From Roseibacillus sp. (GTDB lineage: Bacteria; Verrucomicrobiota; Verrucomicrobiae; Verrucomicrobiales; Akkermansiaceae), in the NCBI GenBank assembly GCA_002723015.1, contig PBNG01000038.1, positions 124,024 through 152,445 on the forward strand: 28,422 bases of DNA. The letters run 5' to 3'. The stretch's first letter is position 1. Each line of letters begins with the position of its first letter. Shown here piece after piece: positions 1-8,498 of the stretch. A program made the position numbers and the translations under genes. The notes under the pieces were generated by a model. It had not been told where the DNA came from. It made no database searches and saw only the letters and a list, made by a program, of their open reading frames with translations.

Positions 1-340
1 TGTTGAGCGGGGCGGATCCCAGCCCGGAGAGGGTCTTCACCTCCTTCTTCCTGACATCGTAGATCATGAAGGGGACTTCCGCTCCGATGCAGAACATTCC
101 GTAGTCCATTATGCTGGCTACCAGCATGGTAGCCACCGCTGCATCTACTGCGTTGCCCCCCTTCTCCAGCACTTCAATCCCGGCAGCCACCGCCTTCGGA
201 TTCTCGGCGACTACCGCACCCCCTTTTCCAGAGGCGTACCAACCAGGAGCCTCCGCTCCGGGCAGGGCAGACGATGCCAGCAAAGGTAACACCAGCAGGA
301 ACCGCAAAAACCAGTGGACTCGGTTCAAGATCGTCTTCAT
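1..340 (-). CDS. ggt: Gamma-glutamyltransferase, N-terminal part (cut by window edge)
   Basis: Reading leftward from the ATG at 338-340 gives 113 residues with no stop before the window edge, so only the N-terminus is present. Residues 1-29 form a Sec-type signal peptide (MKTILNR, then a Leu-rich core ending near ALPGAEA). Residues 41-70 match the opening of the gamma-glutamyltranspeptidase family, with AVVAENPKAVAAGIEVL followed by the hallmark KGGNAVDAAVA. The family normally continues with a glycine-rich GIGGGGF-like stretch; here it is CIGAEVPFMIYD, so that part is diverged. Gamma-glutamyltransferases are N-terminal nucleophile hydrolases that cleave glutathione-like gamma-glutamyl bonds in the periplasm. 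The catalytic threonine would lie outside the window and could not be checked. The gene lies 42 bases downstream of the acetylesterase-like gene on the same strand, so the two may be co-transcribed. Confidence 0.8.
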   Translation of the reverse strand, partial: MKTILNRVHWFLRFLLVLPLLASSALPGAEAPGWYASGKGGAVVAENPKAVAAGIEVLEKGGNAVDAAVATMLVASIMDYGMFCIGAEVPFMIYDVRKKEVKTLSGLGSAPLN

Positions 341-382
341 GTCCGCAACTACACGCCGAGGGACGGGAGTGCGCCCGGCTTT

Positions 383-1867
383 CTAATCCGTCGTGAAGGG
401 GGATGCCGGAAGGCCCTCCTTGTTGTAGAGGTTAATCGTCGCAGGGTTTGACTCGTAACCGAAGCGCACGTGCTTGGGATCCTTTAATCCCTCTTTCCAG
501 ACGATCACTGTCTCCCCGTCGATCTTTGCATTCGCCCAGTGCCACTGGCCATCGCCCCCCTGAATGGCAAAATGCCCGAGCTGACCTCCCCCCACTGCCA
601 TGACTGGATTCAGGCCCTCCTTGCGTCCTGTGATCAGGCCCGACCCCACATGATCAAAGCTCACCCGGATGGTGTCTCCTTCCTTCTTCATACTCTTGTA
701 GAGAGGCCCCGAGTAGACGATATCCTTTCCGTAATCCTTGGCCAACGCCCAGAGAGCGAGCCGCTTACCCACGTCCTGCTTGTTGCGGGGGTGAATATCC
801 CGGGCTTCTCCGATATCGATGATGACCGCCATCCCCGTTCCCGGCACCCGCAGGGCCCTTCTCTGACCCTCCCTGACAGGACCCCAGCCGCCTCCGGCAG
901 GGTTTCCATTAGGTCCCTGAAAATTCGCCAGCTGGACCCAGTAGAAGGACAGCTTGTCGTTCTTGAAAACCGAGCGCCAGCCGTTCACCAGAGCCTCCTT
1001 CAGATATTCATACCTAAGACCATCACCCGCATTGGACTCTCCCTGATACCAGATCGCTCCGCGGACACTGAGCGGAACTAGAGGAGCAACCATGCCGTTA
1101 AAAATCTCTACCGCTCCTCCCTTGGGACGAGGACGATTACCCCCATTTTTCTTGGACGCTTCAATCGCCTCAAGATTATCAACGTAGTCTTTCAGGTCGG
1201 GGACCGACTTAAACCCAACCGGAGGAGTCCATGGCTCAATCCTGGTCCCGCCCCAGTTCGTCCCTACCAGACCGATTGGGACCTTGAGAGCCTTCTGCAG
1301 TTCCCTCCCGAAGCTGTAACCCACCGCAGTGAATCCGGAAATAGTCTGGGGAGAGCAGACCTGCCACTGTCCTCTCGGATCTTCCAGCGGTTCGGCGTTA
1401 CGAACATGGCCGGGGACGTTGAAGAGGCGGATCTGCGGATGCTTGGCTCCAGCGATCTCCCTGTCAGCATTCATGGACTGGCGAACACTCCATTCCATGT
1501 TTGATTGACCTGAACACAGCCAGACCTCACCGATCAGGACATCCTTCAGGGTAACCTTATCTCCTTCCTTGGAACCCTGAACCGTGATGGTCCGAGCCTT
1601 GCCATCAGCCTTCATTGCCGGGAGCTCTACCTTCCAGCGCCCTTTCTCATCGGCCTTCACGAGCGCGTTGCCCCCTCCTGCAACACCGACAATCACCTGT
1701 TCCCCGGGTTCCGCAGCACCCCAGAGTCTGATAGGCGCCTCCTGCTGGAGAACCATGTGGTCTCCGAAAAGCTTGGATACGGACACCTTGGCAGATGCTT
1801 GAGAAAGACCGAGGAGGAACACAGCCGAGGCAAAACCAGCGACCGGGAGGGAGCGATTAATCTTCAT
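383..1867 (-). CDS. Sialate O-acetylesterase-like SGNH hydrolase, secreted
   Basis: This 494-residue protein (start at 1867, MKINRSLPV) opens with a signal peptide ending near SQASA. It then has the N-terminal beta-domain typical of the sialate 9-O-acetylesterase family (LFGDHMVLQQEAPI, then WGAAEPGEQV). The SGNH hydrolase blocks are visible: CSGQSNMEW with the nucleophile Ser122, AIWYQGESNAGDG in the middle, and the DIHP block with Asp357 and His359. Length and domain order fit complete members. The family removes O-acetyl groups from sialic acids, and in environmental bacteria also from other acetylated glycans; the substrate here is unknown. The open frame extends upstream to 1954, but that segment does not look like a leader. 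An ATG at 1873 (MIMK) is an alternative start. No Shine-Dalgarno sequence is evident. Confidence 0.88.
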   Translation of the reverse strand: MKINRSLPVAGFASAVFLLGLSQASAKVSVSKLFGDHMVLQQEAPIRLWGAAEPGEQVIVGVAGGGNALVKADEKGRWKVELPAMKADGKARTITVQGSKEGDKVTLKDVLIGEVWLCSGQSNMEWSVRQSMNADREIAGAKHPQIRLFNVPGHVRNAEPLEDPRGQWQVCSPQTISGFTAVGYSFGRELQKALKVPIGLVGTNWGGTRIEPWTPPVGFKSVPDLKDYVDNLEAIEASKKNGGNRPRPKGGAVEIFNGMVAPLVPLSVRGAIWYQGESNAGDGLRYEYLKEALVNGWRSVFKNDKLSFYWVQLANFQGPNGNPAGGGWGPVREGQRRALRVPGTGMAVIIDIGEARDIHPRNKQDVGKRLALWALAKDYGKDIVYSGPLYKSMKKEGDTIRVSFDHVGSGLITGRKEGLNPVMAVGGGQLGHFAIQGGDGQWHWANAKIDGETVIVWKEGLKDPKHVRFGYESNPATINLYNKEGLPASPFTTD

Positions 1868-1966
1868 GATCATGATGGAGCTTGGTAAGTCCCCCACAAG
1901 GCACAAGAAAACAACCTCGCGGTCAAACTGCGAATTCCCCTTCCTGCACCCCAAAGGAGATCCGGT

Positions 1967-2938
1967 TCACAGAATCAGGCGACCAGCCTGCAGTTGTTTG
2001 CGAGGCTTCATGACCTCAGGGTGGTGAACACCCTCGGTGTCATACCCTGGGAATTCAGTTTTCAGAGAGACCGCCGTAGTCTTCTTGCCCCCCGCTTTAC
2101 TGAAATCCCCGGTTAATTTGGTTATCCATGTAAAGAGCACGAAAATCACCATGAGGGCTCCCGGCACCAGCCAGAAACCCGCCTTTCTTGAAAATCCAAT
2201 GACCCTTGTCATCGAGGTAAAAAGGAGAAGGAAAAAACTACTCAGGGAGAGAAGCGTCAGGAACATGGTGAGATGCCCAAGGGCTTCGACGGCCTCGGGA
2301 GACTGCGGGGACAAAAACGAGAGACCAACGAAATACAAGGAAAGGCCAACGAAGGGCAGGAGCACCAGGGCCGTAGTGAAAAGAATACCACGGACGATAA
2401 CCCGTCGGCCGTGGAGAATATTAAGGGTCACAAGGACCCCGAGGAGGAGCAAAGAAAAAACAACGAGCTCAGCTGCTACCGCAATGTGGCCGGCAACCTT
2501 CCCACTTCCGGGAGCGCCAGGGCCAGAGTTCCCGGCGGCCTTGAGAATACCACCAAAAAGATGGGCGCTGAGAACATTTGTTCCTCTCCAGAAAGCCAGC
2601 CATCCCGCAATCGGGAAGGCCATCCACATAAGAAAACCCCAGGTCAGCATCGTCTCCTTGCCCATTGCCTTCATCGCAGCTGGTTGCGAGTTCATCGGAT
2701 CCGTGAAAGCGAGATTGAGGGCACCTCGACGACCCAGCCTCGCCCCTGCAGGACCAGCTACACCACTTCGTGAACGTTGTTCTACGGAAGCTTGGCCCGC
2801 CATCCTTGGGACACCCGGGGGCGCATCCGGCAACTGGAACTGCGTCTTGCATCCCGGACAATGAGCAAACCCGCTGGAGAGCTCGACCTGGTAACGAATT
2901 TTCGTTCCGCAATGCGGGCATTTGCACTTCAGGTGCAT
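1967..2938 (-). CDS. Zinc-ribbon multi-pass membrane protein, function unknown
   Basis: The chosen start at 2938 gives 323 residues beginning MHLKCKCPHCGTKIRY. Four cysteines (C7, C10, C27, C30) make a small rubredoxin-like or MJ0042-type zinc ribbon. A low-complexity linker follows to about residue 95. Five hydrophobic segments then sit at roughly 97-117, 153-176, 182-208, 222-243 and 253-274, so this is an inner-membrane protein with a cytoplasmic zinc finger. The frame stays open upstream to 3067, but that extension resembles no leader, and a GAGAGG element sits just before the chosen ATG. Such N-terminal ribbons are common on membrane proteins of Verrucomicrobiota and Planctomycetota, but I do not recognise a named family. 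It is divergent from the DUF1553 gene at 3104. Confidence 0.72.
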   Translation of the reverse strand: MHLKCKCPHCGTKIRYQVELSSGFAHCPGCKTQFQLPDAPPGVPRMAGQASVEQRSRSGVAGPAGARLGRRGALNLAFTDPMNSQPAAMKAMGKETMLTWGFLMWMAFPIAGWLAFWRGTNVLSAHLFGGILKAAGNSGPGAPGSGKVAGHIAVAAELVVFSLLLLGVLVTLNILHGRRVIVRGILFTTALVLLPFVGLSLYFVGLSFLSPQSPEAVEALGHLTMFLTLLSLSSFFLLLFTSMTRVIGFSRKAGFWLVPGALMVIFVLFTWITKLTGDFSKAGGKKTTAVSLKTEFPGYDTEGVHHPEVMKPRKQLQAGRLIL

Positions 2939-3034
2939 ATTTCTCACCCTCTCAGGAGGCCGACAGGGTGCCAAGCGGAAATCCGACCTGCCTGCTTCCC
3001 AAAAACCGCATACAATCTCATCTGGTCGAACCTC

Positions 3035-3044
3035 TTCGATCGAA
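3035..3044. promoter_or_regulatory. Perfect 10-bp palindrome in a divergent intergenic region
   Basis: TTCGATCGAA is a perfect dyad centred about 65 bases upstream of the module 1 start, in the 165-base gap between two divergent genes. A -10-like TACAAT lies near 3011-3016, but no convincing -35 box is seen. It could be an operator; it could equally be chance. Confidence 0.2.
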
Positions 3045-3103
3045 CGCGCCCTTCCCCGGCTTGTCACCTCTCTCCTCCCGTGCTTGGATCATGAAGTCGG
3101 CCT

Positions 3104-6100
3104 ATGATCTGGCAGCGTCTACCCATCCTATTGCTTCCAGCCCTGTTGAGTCAGGGTCAAGCCGCTGAAGTTCGCTTCAATCGTGATATCCAGCCGATAT
3201 TGGCGCGGAATTGCTTCGCCTGCCATGGACCTGACAAGCACGAGCGCAAAGCCAAGCTCCGCCTCGACACCGCCGATGGATTCCTTCGCGGAGGATCCAG
3301 CAAGGAACCAATGACGGTAAAGGGCAAACCTGGGGAGTCCCTTCTCTGGGAACGTATCGTGAGTAGCGATCCAGACGAGATCATGCCACCTCCTGATTCT
3401 CACAAGGAACTTAACCCGCGGGAGAAAAACCTGATCAGGGAGTGGATAAAACAAGGGGCGAGATACGAGGGCCACTGGGCATTCATCACTCCGTCGCTAC
3501 CGGCTGTTCCGGAAGGAACCGAGGGAAATCCGATCGACCGGTTTATTGCGGCTGAACTTGCGAGCGAGGGTTTGAGTTTCAGTCCCGAGGCACACCGACG
3601 CACCCTCGCCCGACGCCTTTATCTGGACCTGACCGGGCTTCCCCCCTCAGGACACCAGATCAAGGAGTTTCTCTCAAACGAAAAAAGTGACGCCTACGAA
3701 AAACTCGTTGCGCAATTGCTCAACTCTTCTCACTTCGGAGAGCAACTAGCTCTGCCCTGGATGGACGCCGCACGGTATGCCGACACCAATGGATACTCAA
3801 TTGATGGTGGGCGCGATGCATGGCTCTGGCGGGACTGGGTCATCAAGGCATTCAATGACAACATGCCATACGACCAGTTTCTTATCGAGCAACTGGCTGG
3901 CGACCTTCTCCCGGAGCCCTCCTCAGACCAGCTTATCGCAACAGCCTTCAACAGGCATCACTCCGTCACTCATGAAGGCGGAACAATTGGGGAGGAAAAT
4001 CTGGTCAACTATGTCGTCGACCGCGTGAAAACAACCGGGGAGTCCATCATGGGGCTCACCACGGGCTGTGGGCAGTGCCATGATCACAAATACGACCCAC
4101 TGAAACAGGAGGAGTACTATCAACTCTTTGCTTTTTTCAACACGGTTGATGACCGCGGACATGACGGAGATAACGGGATCAACCCCCGCCCCTTCATGCA
4201 GGTGAAGACACCCCTTGCCACTGACTCGGAGACCGCCTCCCTCAGAGAGGAGCTTCAGGAGGCTGAAAGGGATCTCGCCAGCCATGCCCCAGCCGCACAG
4301 GCCGAATGGGAGGAACTCATGCATCGAGAGCTCCAGCAACGAGGCACAGGATTTCAACTCATCGCCCTCGACCACCTGACCTCCACCCTGCCCAACGGCG
4401 ATCCAAACCGGATTCAGGTCAAGGAAGATGAATCAGTAGAGGCAGCAGGGGGCGACTTCTCCGCCTACAATGTTTGTTGCCAAATTCCGGAGGGAACGGG
4501 ATTGGTCACCGGATTGCGGGTGGTCTTCGAGCCAGCCAATAATGGCAAGATTGGCTTTGGTGGAAAGTCCATGCCTGGAGGATTCGTTATGAGCACGATC
4601 ACACCGTGCTTCAGCCCATTCCCTGCGAAGAATATAGATCTTAACACCGCAGCTCCCTATGACCGGGTCACTGCCTCTTCCTTCAAGCCCGGATTTCGTC
4701 CCGAGTTCGTTCACGATACAAGTCGGCGCACGGGTTGGGCTCCCGCACTTTCGGGGGTAGACGAGCAACAGCATCTGACCATCAGTTTCCTCGATCCCAT
4801 CGACACCACAGACCAGCCCTACCTCACGACTGAGCTAGTATTCAATTACGGCGATGGGGCCTCTCCCAAAAAATTCCGTCTTTTCCTGACCAAGGGTTCC
4901 GACGATACCACGATGCTACCCGAGGCTCTCAGGGAGGCTCTCGCGCTCCCTCATTCAGAGAGAAAGGGTAACCAGATCGAATTCATCAGGGACTACTTCA
5001 ACAAATACAGCAGGGCGAAGGCCCCTGCTCGCCATCGGGTTTCGAATCTAAAAAAACGGATTGAGACGTTGACCGGAAATCACCGGATCATGGTGATGAA
5101 CACATCTCAAAACCCAAGGGTTACTCACGTCCTTGAGCGGGGTTTTTACGCAAACAAACGTCAGGCAGTCAAACCGGGTGTTCCCGCGTTCCTGCCCTCT
5201 CTCAAGGATCCGACGGACAGAGACCTCAATAGACTGGATCTGGCTCGCTGGTTGGTAAGGCCTGACCACCCTCTCACGAGCCGGGTTGCGGTAAACCGTT
5301 TCTGGCAAATACTTTTCGGCCGTGGAATCGTAGAATCCAGTGCTGACTTTGGCACCCAGGGAGAAAGGCCTACTCACCCGGAACTACTCGATTGGCTTGC
5401 ACTCACCTTCCAAAGCTCGGGCTGGGACGTAAAGGACCTCATCCGCAGAATTGTCACTTCTCGCACCTATCGCCAGAGTTCCAACACCACACCGGAGCTT
5501 CTGGAACGGGATCCCTTGAATGAATTTCTGGCCCGCGGACCCCGCTTCCGACTCTCCGCTGAGATGATCCGCGACCATGCTCTTGCGACCTCTGGACTTC
5601 TCGTAAGACGGATTGGTGGCCCCAGCGTAAAACCCTATCACCCCGGAGATCTCTGGCGGCAGGTCAGTCATTATGGATCCACTCCCGCCACCTCGCAGAC
5701 CTACGTACAGGATCATGGTGAAAATCTGTATCGCCGCTCGATTTATACCTACTGGAAACGGACCCTGCCTCCCCCGGGAATGGCGGCCTTTGATGCACCC
5801 AATCGGGAGGCCTGTATTACCGGGCGCGGAGTAACCAACACTCCTCTTCAGGCCTTCATTCTCATGAATGATCCTCAATATGTTGAGGCTTCACGGGTTC
5901 TTGCTCAGCGTCTCCTCTCCCAGGTAGGGTCGGATGAGAAACGGCTCCTTCAGGCTTTCGAGGAGGTGACCTCGCGCCTACCGGATCAGAATGAACTTGG
6001 CATTCTTAAAGCCGCCCTTGCCCGCGAGCGAGCTCGCTATCATGACAACGTAACGGAGGCGCAGAAACTTCTGGCGGTCGGAGAATCGCTTCCTGACCAA

Positions 6101-6184
6101 GATCTTCCACCAACGGAACACGCCGCGTGGACCAATCTCTGTGGTCTTCTCCTTAATCTCTCAGAGGCGGTAACCAGAAGATGA
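3104..6184 (+). CDS. PSCyt1-DUF1549-DUF1553 haem-motif protein, long form with insert (module 1)
   Basis: This 1,026-residue protein starts with a Sec-type signal peptide (about residues 1-20, ending GQAAEV). The PSCyt1 (planctomycete cytochrome c) domain follows, with CFACH at residues 37-41 and the EIMPPP element. DUF1549 runs from about 140 to 350 and ends in a second haem-type motif, CGQCHDHKYDP, at 322. DUF1553 occupies about 700-990 (RVAVNRFWQILFGRG, then THPELLDWLA). Between them, about residues 400-620, lies an insert of beta-rich character (DPNRIQVKEDES, then GGKSMPGGFVMSTI). It resembles the discoidin/galactose-binding-like inserts of long DUF1553 proteins. Two CxxCH motifs predict two covalent haems attached outside the cytoplasm. 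No enzymatic activity is established for the family. The DUF1501 partner starts 4 bases after the stop, implying translational coupling. Confidence 0.9.
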   Translation: MIWQRLPILLLPALLSQGQAAEVRFNRDIQPILARNCFACHGPDKHERKAKLRLDTADGFLRGGSSKEPMTVKGKPGESLLWERIVSSDPDEIMPPPDSHKELNPREKNLIREWIKQGARYEGHWAFITPSLPAVPEGTEGNPIDRFIAAELASEGLSFSPEAHRRTLARRLYLDLTGLPPSGHQIKEFLSNEKSDAYEKLVAQLLNSSHFGEQLALPWMDAARYADTNGYSIDGGRDAWLWRDWVIKAFNDNMPYDQFLIEQLAGDLLPEPSSDQLIATAFNRHHSVTHEGGTIGEENLVNYVVDRVKTTGESIMGLTTGCGQCHDHKYDPLKQEEYYQLFAFFNTVDDRGHDGDNGINPRPFMQVKTPLATDSETASLREELQEAERDLASHAPAAQAEWEELMHRELQQRGTGFQLIALDHLTSTLPNGDPNRIQVKEDESVEAAGGDFSAYNVCCQIPEGTGLVTGLRVVFEPANNGKIGFGGKSMPGGFVMSTITPCFSPFPAKNIDLNTAAPYDRVTASSFKPGFRPEFVHDTSRRTGWAPALSGVDEQQHLTISFLDPIDTTDQPYLTTELVFNYGDGASPKKFRLFLTKGSDDTTMLPEALREALALPHSERKGNQIEFIRDYFNKYSRAKAPARHRVSNLKKRIETLTGNHRIMVMNTSQNPRVTHVLERGFYANKRQAVKPGVPAFLPSLKDPTDRDLNRLDLARWLVRPDHPLTSRVAVNRFWQILFGRGIVESSADFGTQGERPTHPELLDWLALTFQSSGWDVKDLIRRIVTSRTYRQSSNTTPELLERDPLNEFLARGPRFRLSAEMIRDHALATSGLLVRRIGGPSVKPYHPGDLWRQVSHYGSTPATSQTYVQDHGENLYRRSIYTYWKRTLPPPGMAAFDAPNREACITGRGVTNTPLQAFILMNDPQYVEASRVLAQRLLSQVGSDEKRLLQAFEEVTSRLPDQNELGILKAALARERARYHDNVTEAQKLLAVGESLPDQDLPPTEHAAWTNLCGLLLNLSEAVTRR

Positions 6185-6188
6185 CATC

Positions 6189-7619
6189 ATGAGCGACCTT
6201 CCTACCATTCTGAATCGTCGCGCCTTTCTGGGAACTGCGGGAAATAGTTTTGGAGCCGCGGCCCTGACATCCATGATGGCGAAGGGAGACTCCGATGCCG
6301 CACCCCACCCTGCCTTCCGCTTGGCTCCAAAGGCAAAACATGTCATTTACATGTTCCAGTCCGGGGGACCGTCTCACGTCGACCTGTTTGACGGTTCTCC
6401 CTTCCTTATCAAGAACCACGGCAAGCACCTGCCACCAGAGGTGAAAGGTGAGCAACGAGTGACTGGCATGACCGCAGGAATGAAAAATTTTCCCGTCGCC
6501 AAGCCAATGGCACCAATCAGGCAATGCGGTCCTGCGGGGGCTTGGATATCGGACCTTCTACCGTGGACTCAGAAAATCGCCGACAAGATCTGTGTCGTAA
6601 GATCAGTGAATACCGAGGCGATCAACCATGATCCGGCGATTACCTTCATCAACACTGGAACAATGCAACTCGGCAAGGCCAGTCTCGGCGCATGGCTGAG
6701 CTACGGACTTGGAAGCGATACCGAGGATTTCCCTGCCTACATGGTGATGCTCAGTCAGGGAACCGGGAAAAACCCGGGACAGCCGATTTACTCGCGCCTC
6801 TGGGGCAGTGGGTTTCTCCCCTCCGAACACCAGGGGGTCCTCCTGCGGGCCGGGGCAGATCCGGTTCTGTATCTTGATAACCCACCGGGAGTGAAACGTC
6901 CCCAGCGGCGAGGTCAGCTCAATGATCTGGCGAGGCTTAATCAGGCCTTTGCAGAGCAAACCGGGGACCCTGAGACCATCGCAAGAATACAAGCCTATGA
7001 GATGTCCTTTCGAATGCAGGCCAGCGTCCCCGAACTCACCGATCTGAGCACGGAACCAGATTCCACCTTCGATCTTTACGGACCTGAATCCCGCAAACCC
7101 GGAACCTATGCTGCAAACTGCCTCATGGCCCGACGCCTTGTAGAGCGGGGCGTGCGATGCGTTCAACTGTTTCATCGAGGGTGGGACCAGCACATCGCTC
7201 TTTCTTCCCAGCTACCCCGGCAGTGTCAGGATACCGACCAACCCTCCGCCGCACTGGTGCTCGACCTGGAGAAAAGAGGTTTACTGGATGAAACACTGGT
7301 AATCTGGGGCGGAGAGTTTGGTCGGACCGTCTACCAGCAGGGAAGACTGGACAGCTCGGGAGCGGGAAGAGACCACCACGGGAGAGCCTTCTCGATCTGG
7401 ATGGCCGGAGGTGGGGTCAAGGGAGGTATCACCTATGGAGAAACCGACGAATACTGCTGGAACGTAACCCGTGATCCAGTCCATATCCGGGATCTGAATG
7501 CGACCATCCTCCACCAGCTTGGCATCGATCACAATCGCCTCGTCTTTCCCTATCGCGGGTTGGACGAGAAAATTACCGGAGTCGAACCAGCCCATCCCGT
7601 TAAAGCAATCCTCACCTGA
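6189..7619 (+). CDS. DUF1501 protein, Tat-exported, alkaline-phosphatase-like fold (module 1)
   Basis: This is a full-length 476-residue DUF1501 protein. The N-terminus NRRAFLGTAG (Arg10-Arg11) is a twin-arginine signal, so export as a folded protein is likely. Family landmarks occur in order: SGGPSHVDLFD near 60, the [17 protein letters not shown] stretch near 140, [16 protein letters not shown] (W332-H335), WGGEFGRT (from 373), GRDHHGRAF, and a closing DLNATILHQLGIDH. DUF1501 belongs to the alkaline-phosphatase/sulfatase-like superfamily, and the His/Asp-rich motifs suggest metal binding, but its reaction is not established. It is coupled to the preceding gene (4-base gap) and followed 7 bases later by the DUF6807 gene. 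Its closest relative in this window is the copy at 24656, judged by the shared NTEA and FHRGWDQH stretches. Confidence 0.92.
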   Translation: MSDLPTILNRRAFLGTAGNSFGAAALTSMMAKGDSDAAPHPAFRLAPKAKHVIYMFQSGGPSHVDLFDGSPFLIKNHGKHLPPEVKGEQRVTGMTAGMKNFPVAKPMAPIRQCGPAGAWISDLLPWTQKIADKICVVRSVNTEAINHDPAITFINTGTMQLGKASLGAWLSYGLGSDTEDFPAYMVMLSQGTGKNPGQPIYSRLWGSGFLPSEHQGVLLRAGADPVLYLDNPPGVKRPQRRGQLNDLARLNQAFAEQTGDPETIARIQAYEMSFRMQASVPELTDLSTEPDSTFDLYGPESRKPGTYAANCLMARRLVERGVRCVQLFHRGWDQHIALSSQLPRQCQDTDQPSAALVLDLEKRGLLDETLVIWGGEFGRTVYQQGRLDSSGAGRDHHGRAFSIWMAGGGVKGGITYGETDEYCWNVTRDPVHIRDLNATILHQLGIDHNRLVFPYRGLDEKITGVEPAHPVKAILT

Positions 7620-7626
7620 TGCCACC

Positions 7627-8487
7627 ATGACCAGACCCATTACTTTCTTCCTCCTTCTGGCTTGCGCCTGCCTGGCAGAAACACCATCCGATCACGCCAC
7701 ACTAAAAGCTTCCGTTGCCCAAATCCGGCATGCCCCGGATGGTCCGGTCATCGTGCAGCAGGGTGACAGCAAGGCCCACACCCGACCATACATACACCCT
7801 CTCCGATCGCCCGATGGAAAACACGTCCTCACCCAGTTTTCACCGGGACACCATAAGCACCAGACCGGCCTTTACTGGGGCCAGACCCGGATCAACAGAC
7901 GGGACTTCTTCCACAATTACAAAGGAGATTACTGGAAGCATATTGAAACCCGTCAGGGAAGTAACTCCATGGAATTCCATTCCCAGCTACTTGACAGCAA
8001 AGGCGACCCGATACTCGAGGACCGGCAGGAGTGGCATTACATTCCCGGCGAAAATCACTACATTCTTGATCTCAGCTGGACCGGCACTGCCATTCAGGAT
8101 GTCACGATCGGCAGGTATGCCTACGGGGGGCTCTTTCTGCGCATGCCCTGGAAGCGGGGTATCAAGGCCTCTTGCATCAACAGCGAGGGGCACAAGAACC
8201 AGCAGGGGGAGGGAAAACCCGCCAAGTGGGTCGATCTCGCCATGCAGATTGATGGAGCAGACTCAATGGCTCATGTCGTCATGATCGATCATCCTGGCAA
8301 CCCCGGCTATCCAACTCTCTGGAGAATCGATGGCCAGCTGGGAGTGGGACCCGCACTCGCGAGACGTGGCGATATAAAGATCCCCGCCGGGGAGAGTCTC
8401 ACCTACCGTTACCGCCTTCTCGTCTACGAGGGCGCCGACTTCAGAACAAAACTCGTGGAACAGGCCATGAAGAGCATTAGCCCGTGA
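7627..8487 (+). CDS. DUF6807 family secreted protein (often labelled PmoA)
   Basis: Starting at 7627 the protein has 286 residues and begins with a signal peptide (MTRPITFFLLLACACLAETPS). The body matches the DUF6807 family: RPYIHPLRSPDGK, then a histidine-rich FSPGHHKHQTGLYWG, then RQEWHYIPGENHYILDLSW and a C-terminal YRYRLLVYEG. Databases often name this family methane oxygenase PmoA, but nothing here resembles particulate methane monooxygenase: there are no membrane helices and the context is wrong for it. Homologues are frequent in Verrucomicrobiota and Planctomycetota near sugar-processing genes; the function is unknown. A longer frame back to 7498 overlaps the DUF1501 gene and lacks a leader, so the downstream ATG with its signal peptide is preferred. 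Only 7 bases separate it from the preceding stop, so it is the third gene of the module 1 operon. Confidence 0.82.
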   Translation: MTRPITFFLLLACACLAETPSDHATLKASVAQIRHAPDGPVIVQQGDSKAHTRPYIHPLRSPDGKHVLTQFSPGHHKHQTGLYWGQTRINRRDFFHNYKGDYWKHIETRQGSNSMEFHSQLLDSKGDPILEDRQEWHYIPGENHYILDLSWTGTAIQDVTIGRYAYGGLFLRMPWKRGIKASCINSEGHKNQQGEGKPAKWVDLAMQIDGADSMAHVVMIDHPGNPGYPTLWRIDGQLGVGPALARRGDIKIPAGESLTYRYRLLVYEGADFRTKLVEQAMKSISP

Positions 8488-8498
8488 CCAGAGGAGCG

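Noticed and set aside
2037..2864. 275-residue open frame on the plus strand
   Set aside because: It lies antisense to the zinc-ribbon membrane protein gene, is Arg/Pro/Lys-rich without any domain, and is best explained as a shadow frame.
7498..7626. Longer start for the DUF6807 gene
   Set aside because: The extension overlaps the DUF1501 coding end and lacks a signal peptide, whereas the internal ATG at 7627 gives a clean one.
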